Source: Ignavibacteriae bacterium HGW-Ignavibacteriae-2 (GTDB lineage Bacteria > Bacteroidota > Ignavibacteria > Ignavibacteriales > Melioribacteraceae). Taken from it: DNA of 38,545 bases. Location of the stretch: contig PGYT01000039.1 of NCBI GenBank assembly GCA_002839805.1, forward strand, positions 16,441 through 54,985, written 5' to 3'. Shown one piece after another: positions 8,691 to 15,686 of this stretch. Positions within the stretch are counted from its first letter, which is position 1; each line of letters opens with the position of its first letter. The position numbers and the translations under genes were made by a program. The notes under the pieces were generated by a model. The model searched no databases. It saw only the letters and a program-made list of their open reading frames with translations, and was not told where the DNA came from.

Positions 8691-9927
8691 CAGTAAATTA
8701 TTCTCCCTAAAGATTTTTCTAATTTCACCTTAGCGATTTGATAATCTACCTCGGCGTTTTTTAGGTTTGTTTGGGCTGTCAATTTGGAGGTCTCCGCGTC
8801 AATTAAATCTGTACTTGTGGCCAGTTGTGTATTATATTTTTCTGATGTAACGCGGTAATTTTCAAGAGCCTGTTTTAACGTTTCTTTGCTTACATTTACT
8901 TTTTCATCATATTTGTTCATGTTCAAAAAGTTCGAGTAAACTTCCATCTGAATGTTTTCTTTTAACTGATCAACATTAGTTTCAATCTGTATTTTTGTCT
9001 GTTCAGCTTGTGAGACCTGCGATGAAGTTAATCCCCAATTCCAAACATCCCAGCTTAGCGTTACCCCTAATTCCCAGTTTGAATTAAATTCATTTTTTGC
9101 CGGTTGAAATCTTTGGTTTGGATTGGTGTAGTAATAGTTGCCCGATAAATACAGCGAAGGCATCCAATTAGCTTTTGCTGCGGTTATTCCTTCTTTACTT
9201 GCCTCAAGACGATATGATAAAGATTTTAATTCTTTTCTGTTTTTAAGCGCTTCATCTATTATATCCGCCAGTTCATATTTTTCAGTATTTATTGATAGTT
9301 CATCGGCTCTTAGTTTTGTTTCTGAAGTTATCTCAACTCCTATTGATTTGTTAAAAGCAATACGGGCAATTTCCACATAGTTATCGGCTTCAATAAGCAT
9401 TAGCTTTGTATTTGAATATTGCACCTCAAGTTTTAATAGATCATTTTTAGCTACAAGTCCGTTTTCATAAAAGTTTTTTGTATCCTTTAGATGCTCTCCC
9501 ATTTGTTCAAGCGTTTGAGCTATTACTTTTTGTATTTCCGCGGCTTTGTAATAATTCCAATAGGCGTTATATATATTGAATTTTGTTTCGTTCTCTTCTT
9601 TGGAATAATCACTTTCCGAGGCTTCCAGATTTAGTTTGGCCGATTTTTTTAACGATGACAATTTAAAACCTGTAAAAAGAGGTTGATTGAATCCTAATTT
9701 AAAAGTGTAATTGTCATATATCGGATCTGAAATACGTATTGGATTAGGGGAGAAAGGCATTGTTTAATTTCTGTTAGTTTGGCATCGGAATAATCTATTT
9801 TGGATCTGGATATTTTTAGATCCTTACTGTTTTTTAATCCAATTTCTAAACTTTCTTGCAGAGTTAGAGTTTTTTCCTGCGCGAACAACGAACTCGCTAA
9901 AAAGATAATGAATAATAATTTTTTCAT
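8690..9927 (-). pseudogene. TolC-family outer-membrane efflux protein, frameshifted
   Basis: The gene is in two frames. The first piece (9927 to about 9775) has a signal peptide and the usual TolC N-terminal helix (LTLQESLEIGLKNSKDLKISRSK), then runs into nonsense and stops at 9694. The second piece (9760 to 8690) starts at PFSPNPIRISDPIYDNY and continues as a normal TolC protein, with two outer-membrane-factor repeats and long helices. The second frame is closed just upstream of 9760. Therefore roughly 25 residues expected at the first barrel strand are missing, and the frame is shifted. This suggests an internal deletion, real or an assembly error. The second piece alone lacks a signal peptide and a ribosome site. 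A good AAGGA precedes the ATG at 9927. Confidence 0.75.
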
Positions 9928-9957
9928 TTTTATTTCCTTTTCAATTTATATCAAACT

Positions 9958-10866
9958 TTACTTGCTCATGTAATGGATAAAAACATTTTCGAGGGAAGGC
10001 GTTATTACACGTTTATCAATTTCAGTTATATCGTTCTCTGAAAATATTTTTTTTATTAGAGCATAATCTTTTTCATAATCGGACACAGCTATGTTCAGGC
10101 GATCGCCGTACATTTGAACTTCCAATCCGGTTGTTGATTTTATTTTATTATAAGCGATTCTTATTGGACTGCACACTATTTCCAAAATCTGCAAATTCAT
10201 CGATTCTTTAACATTCTTAGGCGTATCACAGCTTATAATATTTCCTTTATCCATCAGCGCTACTCTGTTACACCTTTCCGCTTCGTCCAGGTAAGGAGTT
10301 GACATAAAAATTGTGATTCCTTCTTTTAGCAGATTGGAAAGAATTTTCCAGAAGTCTCTTCTTGAAACCGGATCAACGCCGGTTGTCGGTTCATCAAGAA
10401 ATATTATTTTAGGTTTATGAATTAAAGTGCAGGCAAGAGCCAGTTTTTGTTTCATCCCGCCTGATAATTTATCCGCCAGTCTGTCTCTGAAAGGAGTGAG
10501 TCTGGTAAAGTCGAGAAGTTCATCCCTTCTTTTTTGGAAATTTTTAACTCCGTGTATATCAGCAAAAAATTCTATGTTTTCATCAATTGTTAAGTCGCCG
10601 TATAAGGAAAATTTTTGGGATAAATATCCGATTTCGTCTTTTATAAGATTTTTTTGTGATATCAAATCATAGCCAAGAACTTCCGCTGATCCCCCTTGAG
10701 GATTTAGAAGTCCCACAAGCATTCTTATTGTTGTTGTTTTACCGGCGCCGTCAGGCCCAACAAGTCCGAACATTTCCCCGCGGTTTACATCATAGCTTAC
10801 GCCATTGACGGCCAATATGGTATCGTAGCTTTTTTTCAATTCATTTATTTTTATTACAGCTTCCAT
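9958..10866 (-). CDS. ABC transporter ATPase 1 (canonical signature, lost H-loop)
   Basis: This 302-residue ABC ATPase has Walker A GPDGAGKTT, signature LSGGMKQ (Ser135), Walker B KIIFLDEP and D-loop TGVDP. The switch His is replaced by Pro191 in MSTPYLDEAERC, so its own ATP site should hydrolyse poorly. In E. coli YbhF and RbbA two such halves are fused; here they are separate genes on either side of tolC. The start ATG lies 14 bases after the membrane fusion protein gene. It would dimerise with ATPase 2. Confidence 0.88.
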   Translation of the reverse strand: MEAVIKINELKKSYDTILAVNGVSYDVNRGEMFGLVGPDGAGKTTTIRMLVGLLNPQGGSAEVLGYDLISQKNLIKDEIGYLSQKFSLYGDLTIDENIEFFADIHGVKNFQKRRDELLDFTRLTPFRDRLADKLSGGMKQKLALACTLIHKPKIIFLDEPTTGVDPVSRRDFWKILSNLLKEGITIFMSTPYLDEAERCNRVALMDKGNIISCDTPKNVKESMNLQILEIVCSPIRIAYNKIKSTTGLEVQMYGDRLNIAVSDYEKDYALIKKIFSENDITEIDKRVITPSLENVFIHYMSK

Positions 10867-10880
10867 TTTTTTGGCGCCCT

Positions 10881-11846
10881 TTATAAAATTATTTTTGCGT
10901 CCGCCGGCATACCGGCTTTTAATTCAAAATCTTTGTTTTCAATCTCAATCTTTACTGAAAAGACTAACTTTGTTCTTTCATCCTGTGTCTGAATATTTTT
11001 AGGCGTAAACTCAGCTTCAGGTGAGATAAAGGTTATTTTTCCTTTATAAATTTTGTCGGGATAAGTATCCATTGTTATTTCAGCTTTCTGCCCGAGTTTA
11101 ACTTTTCCTAATTCTACCTCAGATACATAAACGACAAGATTAACCGTTGATAAATTTGAAATTTTAATAAGCGATGACATTGGAGACACAGTTTCGCCAA
11201 CTTCAACAAACTTTTTAACAATAAAACCGTTTAGCGGTGAGATTATATAACTATCGCTGATATTCTTTTTTAATAAACCGGCCGACGCAATTGTTTTTCT
11301 AAGATTAGCTTTGGCTTGATCAATCTCTTCCTGTCGAAATATTTTTTTAACTTTCTCATAATTTTCTTTTGAAGAGGTATATTGTGCCTGGGCAATTTGA
11401 TAACGGGCAGTTATATCTTCATATTGTTTTTGAGTAATTGATTTGCTCTCCCATAATTTCGAATATCTTTCAAAATCATTTTTTGCTAATTTATAATTGG
11501 ATTCGTTTTGATTGACCATTTCTTCGGCTTGCTTAATATCTTCCTTTCTGGCCCCCTTAATCATTAAGTTGAGCTGAGCTTCTGCAATTTGAACCGACGC
11601 AAGAGCCTGTTCCAGCTGAAAACTTAAAGCTTCATGGTCAATCACAAGAATTGTATCGCCTGCTTTAACCAGTTCACCTTCATCGGCATAAATTGCTTTA
11701 AGTTCACCAACGTTTTTAGAACTTATTGTAACGTTTGTCGATTCAATTGTACCGGTGGCCTCAATTGTAGAAGTATTTTCTTCCCCGCTGCAGGCATATA
11801 ATGAAAGAAGAAGAATTAGTGCGCTAATTATTTTTGTTGTTTTCAT
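10881..11846 (-). CDS. HlyD-family membrane fusion lipoprotein (YbhG-like)
   Basis: This 321-residue protein has a lipoprotein signal with Cys19 in LYAC. Next come a biotinyl-lipoyl-like segment (ELKAIYADEGELVKAGDTIL), a long coiled-coil hairpin at about residues 80-195, the returning lipoyl half (IISPLNGFIVKKFVEVGETV) and a beta-barrel domain. It would bridge the inner-membrane permeases and a TolC channel. The gene overlaps the end of tetR 1 by 23 bases, and an AAGGA precedes the ATG. Its position and type match ybhG in the E. coli ybhGFSR operon, which is also controlled by a TetR protein. Confidence 0.88.
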   Translation of the reverse strand: MKTTKIISALILLLSLYACSGEENTSTIEATGTIESTNVTISSKNVGELKAIYADEGELVKAGDTILVIDHEALSFQLEQALASVQIAEAQLNLMIKGARKEDIKQAEEMVNQNESNYKLAKNDFERYSKLWESKSITQKQYEDITARYQIAQAQYTSSKENYEKVKKIFRQEEIDQAKANLRKTIASAGLLKKNISDSYIISPLNGFIVKKFVEVGETVSPMSSLIKISNLSTVNLVVYVSEVELGKVKLGQKAEITMDTYPDKIYKGKITFISPEAEFTPKNIQTQDERTKLVFSVKIEIENKDFELKAGMPADAKIIL

Positions 11847-12459
11847 TTCTATTCCTTTTATTAATCGCTAATAATTTTTTCCCTTTTTTTGTCATAATTC
11901 CATTAAGAAGAATTTCATAAATTGATTGGAAGACATACTGATAAGTGGATTTCTTATTTTTTAAATTGCTTTTTTCTGTCGATATTGTTAAAGATGTGCT
12001 GAAAAGTTTTATTATCAATTCGTTATCATAATCAACAATCAAATTGTGTTTTTTTGAATGATTTAGAAAAACATTGATGAGAGGCAATACCCTTTCTTTT
12101 CTAAATAAAACTATTTCTTTCCAGAGACTCGGAAATTCTTTTCTTAAGTTATTAAGTGATGTCTCATTAAATAGGCGAATATAATTCTCAATGATTTTCG
12201 ACAGTTTTTCTATTTTAGTTACAATAGAACTCTTTTCTTGTAATACTTGTATCAAACCGTTATACGCATTATTTAACTCTCCAATAAAAATAGAGCGGGC
12301 AAGCTCTTCCTTGGATGAGAATACTTTATATACCGTTTTTTTACTGATTGCGAGGTTTGAAGTAATTTCTTCAAGAGTGATTTTTTTATATCCATCCGAC
12401 ATCAATCTATCGCTAATAAAATCAGTGATTAAGTCTTTATATTCTTCTGTGCTCATCAT
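11824..12459 (-). CDS. TetR-family regulator 1, first gene of the efflux operon
   Basis: This 211-residue protein has a TetR-type N-terminal helix-turn-helix at about residues 26-55 (ITLEEITSNLAISKKTVYKVFSSKEEL), followed by an all-helical ligand domain. Two ATGs are adjacent (12459 and 12456), so the exact start is uncertain by one codon. Because it overlaps the fusion protein gene, it must be transcribed with the pump. A 22-bp operator lies 17 bases upstream, so self-repression of the whole operon is likely. The recognition helix (SKKTVYKVF) differs from that of the second TetR nearby. Confidence 0.85.
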   Translation of the reverse strand: MMSTEEYKDLITDFISDRLMSDGYKKITLEEITSNLAISKKTVYKVFSSKEELARSIFIGELNNAYNGLIQVLQEKSSIVTKIEKLSKIIENYIRLFNETSLNNLRKEFPSLWKEIVLFRKERVLPLINVFLNHSKKHNLIVDYDNELIIKLFSTSLTISTEKSNLKNKKSTYQYVFQSIYEILLNGIMTKKGKKLLAINKRNRNENNKNN

Positions 12460-12475
12460 AATAACAACCGATATA

Positions 12476-12497
12476 TGTTAGTTAACATTCACTAACT
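12476..12497 (-). promoter_or_regulatory. TetR operator 1, in front of the efflux operon
   Basis: TGTTAGT and ACTAAC flank eight bases (TAACATTC), giving a partial palindrome. It matches operator 2 (13119-13140) at 20 of 22 positions. On the minus strand a weak -10-like TATAAA (12501-12506) lies just upstream of it, so a bound repressor would block the start of transcription. Confidence 0.7.
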
Positions 12498-12517
12498 TAT
12501 TTTATAAAAAAAATGAT

Positions 12518-13102
12518 TTATTTGAATAAAAGTTTTTCTATAGTTCCAACCGTTTTTTTACCGCGCTGCGAAAGCTGGAACGAAAACCCGCTCATTCTCC
12601 ACTCTAAAACCACAAGGCGAATGAATCCAAGGATTAACGTAATCAACTCACCTGTTTCTATATCAATTACTTTTTTATTTTGTTTAGCTTCGTCAATTAT
12701 ACTTCTTATTATTCTTCTTCTTTTTTCAATTATTGTTAACATCTTTTCCCGCAGTATATCGCTCTGATTAAATATTTCTTCCGCGAATACAATGGAGGTC
12801 ATACCTGGGTTTTTTTCAAGGAAATCGAAGTGATATTGGATAAAACAGTGAATTTTTTCTGTGGGTTTTTCAAATTTTTTCACCTCTTTAAATAGACTCA
12901 AATCAAATTCACTAAATCTTCCAAGTATACCCAGCACTATATCCTCTTTATTCAGAAAATGTCTGTAAATCGCAGGTTCGCTTATACCTACTCTTTTTGA
13001 AAGTTCCCGGATTGAAAAAGCCTGATAACCCTGTTCATGGATTATTTTAATCGTTTCGTCGATAATTAAAACCTGTCTTTCTTCTGTGCTAATACGAGCC
13101 AT
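12518..13102 (-). CDS. TetR-family regulator 2
   Basis: This 194-residue protein has a clear TetR helix-turn-helix at about residues 25-54 (FSIRELSKRVGISEPAIYRHFLNKEDI) and a helical C-terminal ligand domain. The gene lies 58 bases upstream of tetR 1 in the same direction. Its own promoter carries almost the same operator as the efflux operon. It may therefore co-regulate the pump or be controlled by the same repressor. The inducer cannot be told from the sequence. Confidence 0.85.
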   Translation of the reverse strand: MARISTEERQVLIIDETIKIIHEQGYQAFSIRELSKRVGISEPAIYRHFLNKEDIVLGILGRFSEFDLSLFKEVKKFEKPTEKIHCFIQYHFDFLEKNPGMTSIVFAEEIFNQSDILREKMLTIIEKRRRIIRSIIDEAKQNKKVIDIETGELITLILGFIRLVVLEWRMSGFSFQLSQRGKKTVGTIEKLLFK

Positions 13103-13118
13103 TTTTTTCTCTGCATTA

Positions 13119-13140
13119 TGTTAGTTAACACTCACTAACA
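13119..13140 (-). promoter_or_regulatory. TetR operator 2, in front of tetR 2
   Basis: TGTTAGT and ACTAACA are perfect 7-bp inverted arms around eight bases (TAACACTC). The site ends 17 bases before the tetR 2 start and directly abuts the -10 element of its promoter. Its near identity with operator 1 argues strongly that both are real. Confidence 0.78.
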
Positions 13141-13169
13141 AACATAATACATTGCATCTCATTTGTCAA
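13141..13169 (-). promoter_or_regulatory. Sigma-70-like promoter of tetR 2
   Basis: On the minus strand a perfect TTGACA (13169-13164) is followed by 17 bases and TATGTT (13146-13141), four of six matches to TATAAT. Operator 2 begins at the next base, the usual layout for a repressor site. Confidence 0.6.
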
Positions 13170-13673
13170 GTAAAATATTTTATAAATTACAATTTGTGAA
13201 AAAATTCTTTAATTACGACCGAAAAAAAAATAAACTGCCCTTAAATTTATTTCCCTTTTTATATATCCCTAGTTGTCAAATATTTCAACGGGAAAATACA
13301 CATTTGTGATTGTGTGTAAATTGACAGGATACCGTCTCATTTGAAGTAATTCGAAATCTTAACCATAATTACTTTATAATATTCTTTCTTATAAAGGTCT
13401 AAACTTCAATATAGATCGTTACTATGATAGACGGGGAATTAAAATTTCATTCAAACAAGTGATAAATTCCCACTCAAAAAAGAGATTGTATAAGTTGTAA
13501 GCGCATTTTGATAATACTTCTGACCTATTGAAGATTTAACTCTTGGTGAACTCATCTGCCCGGATGCGTCCATTTGAATCTCCCGTTAAATTTAATGACC
13601 AGATTATTTTTCGATAATATATTAATGCTGATATTTGAACTGACTTTTAATCCGAACACTCCAAATCATTTAT
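13170..13673. other. Gene-poor intergenic stretch
   Basis: About 500 AT-rich bases lie between the promoter of tetR 2 and the terminator of the large operon. I see no recognisable RNA gene or mobile element. The only coding candidate is a 40-codon frame on the minus strand (13451-13573), listed separately. A loose inverted repeat (GGGAATT ... AATTCCC) lies near 13434-13470. Beyond the terminator, 13719-13830 holds a 12-bp perfect palindrome (ATGACTAGTCAT, 13760-13771) of unknown role. Confidence 0.5.
13451..13573 (-). CDS. Possible 40-residue small protein or gene remnant
   Basis: An ATG at 13573 is preceded at six bases by GGGAG and opens a 40-codon frame beginning MDASGQMSSPRVKSS. A second frame just upstream on the same strand, ending KFNGRFKWTHPGR, stops at a TGA that overlaps the seventh codon of this one (ATGA). 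The two together could be a decayed longer gene, or chance in AT-rich DNA. I do not recognise either sequence. It lies just past the large operon's terminator. Confidence 0.25.
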   Translation of the reverse strand: MDASGQMSSPRVKSSIGQKYYQNALTTYTISFLSGNLSLV

Positions 13674-13718
13674 AAAAAACCCAAGAAAATAAGTGCAAAT
13701 AATTTTTCTTGAGTTTTT
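13674..13718 (-). terminator. Terminator of the large glucan operon
   Basis: An A-rich arm (AAAAACCCAAGAAAA) pairs with TTTTCTTGAGTTTTT in 14 of 15 positions around a loop of about 14 bases. T runs are present in both directions, so it can act on either strand. It lies 113 bases after the stop of the foldase gene, the last gene of the leftward operon. Confidence 0.7.
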
Positions 13719-13830
13719 AAGGAGGGAGGCGTTGATAAACATTTTTAATTTATCTAATAATGACTAGTCATCAGCTAATTTTTAATTAAGAATATTTGAT
13801 ATTTATTTTTGTTAGACGATGATACAACTC

Positions 13831-15684
13831 TTAAGGCAGCAACATTTTTGAATCCAGCAATTCAGTCCATTCATAATTTGGAGTGTAAACCGGAACACCG
13901 CTTATACTTCCGCCAAAACCCATAAACCTCACAGTCATTGAACTTATGTTTGTTAAGTCGATTCTTTTTAACGCATCATAATTAATTTTTACCTTAGACC
14001 CTGCCGCATATTCAGCTGTTTTTTGGGTTATCTGATTATTTATTTCCTCCAACGCCAATCGTTTTTTTAACTCCCTGAATGAATCCTCATAAGACTTAAA
14101 ACCCAAAATTTCTTTCGATGTTTTTTTATCTACTATTTTAACGAGAACAGATAACGAATCGAAATCATTAATAAGAAGAATGCCGCCTGCTTCTTGTTCA
14201 AGTAATTTCGTTTTGTACTTTCCGCAATCCGAGACGGGGACCCATTTATTTCTATCACTGAAAAAAGCGTTTTCAATTCTAGAACCTTTTTGTTTTACTA
14301 AACTATCAAACCCAAAACCACTCATGATTTTTTGATATTCTGATTTTGATGCAGCCGAATCACTAAAACAAGCATAATCGAATTTATAAAAAGTATTCTC
14401 GGTTATGCCCTTATATATATTATCATATGCGTTTTTAATTTTCTCTTGGGCTATGTTTACCGTATCGATCATTCCGCCCCTGATAGTTTCAAATGAATAA
14501 AACTCGGACCACATTTTAATATATTTTTGAACTGCATGTGAATATTTTATCCCCGATTTTAACCCTTCTTTATACAACACTTCCATCTCGATAAAATTTC
14601 TAATATATACATCGAATGTTTTTATTATAACCTCCGCTTCGGGCGAAGGCATTCTTAACCCGTTAAAATATAATGCGCGGATACATTCACCAAACCTAAC
14701 TGTATCATCAGTGAAAAAAACAAAAGGGCTATTAATCTCATGCTTCGAAAATCTTTTTTGGAGTCCAACAAAATCATCTATAGATAATGTTATAAAAGAG
14801 TTTTTTTCTTCGCTAACTTTTTTTGAGGCAAAAGCATTCACTAATTCATTTTTAAGCTTCTCATACAAACTCCTGTTTACATCTGTTTTCACGCCGTTCA
14901 AAGTTTTTTTCATAAAACTATCAAACAGCATATTTTCTTTACGTTTCTTAATTATATCTTCAGCTTTTTGAGTCTCTTTTTGTTGATCTTCTGAACCGCC
15001 CCATACTTTTTTAATTATATTTTTTAAATTGAATATATAATAGCCGTCGCTGAATTGAATTATCCTTGAAAACGTTCCCGGGATCAGAGAGTACAACTCA
15101 TCTTCTACAGGTTCTGGATAATCCCCAAATTTAATTTGTACCGGCTCGGGTTGCAATTTAGATTCATCCCTTTCCGCCAATAAAGAATCGAATGAATAGC
15201 CGGACTCAAGAAGCTTAAAAAGATTTTGTATCTCGTCTTCCTTTGTAGATAAAATATAATTTACTACCAATGTGCTTTGTTGATTTTTCAGCGCTCGATT
15301 TAATTCATCCGGTGTGATCTTAATTCTATTCAGAATTTCCTGCCTGTACAAAGCATCTCGTACATACATTTTTTCTATCTCTTTAATTGCCGTAGAATAA
15401 GCGGAAGAAGTGTCAACATTATAGCTGCTATTATTACGATACCAAAGTTTATATGCGATAATTGTATTCAGGAAATTAATCTTTTCGGAAAGAGAATTGT
15501 TTTTGTTACCCGTATTTAAATGTGGACTCATTTCCCATAATTCCTGAAACCACGAAGCTGTAATTTTTTCGCCCTCAATTTCGGCAATTGTTTCATCCTG
15601 GAAACTGAATTGCGAAAATAGTTTTCCGGGTAATCCGAAGATCAGGCAAATAATAAGCGCTGTTTTAATTTTACTCGCAAACAT
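13831..15684 (-). CDS. Periplasmic PpiC-type peptidyl-prolyl isomerase / foldase
   Basis: This 617-residue protein has a signal peptide ending near LFSQ. A helical SurA/PrsA-like N-terminal part (about residues 30-135) precedes a parvulin-like domain at about residues 136-222: it runs from VVNYILSTKEDEIQ through SLLAERDESK and PGTFSRIIQFSDGYYIFNLKN. The C-terminal half is helical and charged and I cannot assign it. Family members fold outer-membrane and secreted proteins in the periplasm. It is the last gene of the operon, two bases after the GH31 gene, so it may serve the receptor and secreted enzymes encoded upstream. Confidence 0.75.
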   Translation of the reverse strand: MFASKIKTALIICLIFGLPGKLFSQFSFQDETIAEIEGEKITASWFQELWEMSPHLNTGNKNNSLSEKINFLNTIIAYKLWYRNNSSYNVDTSSAYSTAIKEIEKMYVRDALYRQEILNRIKITPDELNRALKNQQSTLVVNYILSTKEDEIQNLFKLLESGYSFDSLLAERDESKLQPEPVQIKFGDYPEPVEDELYSLIPGTFSRIIQFSDGYYIFNLKNIIKKVWGGSEDQQKETQKAEDIIKKRKENMLFDSFMKKTLNGVKTDVNRSLYEKLKNELVNAFASKKVSEEKNSFITLSIDDFVGLQKRFSKHEINSPFVFFTDDTVRFGECIRALYFNGLRMPSPEAEVIIKTFDVYIRNFIEMEVLYKEGLKSGIKYSHAVQKYIKMWSEFYSFETIRGGMIDTVNIAQEKIKNAYDNIYKGITENTFYKFDYACFSDSAASKSEYQKIMSGFGFDSLVKQKGSRIENAFFSDRNKWVPVSDCGKYKTKLLEQEAGGILLINDFDSLSVLVKIVDKKTSKEILGFKSYEDSFRELKKRLALEEINNQITQKTAEYAAGSKVKINYDALKRIDLTNISSMTVRFMGFGGSISGVPVYTPNYEWTELLDSKMLLP

Positions 15685-15686
15685 TT

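Noticed and set aside
13434-13470. GGGAATT ... AATTCCC as a terminator or riboswitch stem
   Set aside because: The arms are short (7 bp), the loop is long, and there is no T run or gene end beside it.
13760-13771. 12-bp palindrome ATGACTAGTCAT as an operator
   Set aside because: It lies downstream of the operon's stop codon with no promoter next to it, and there is no second copy in the window.
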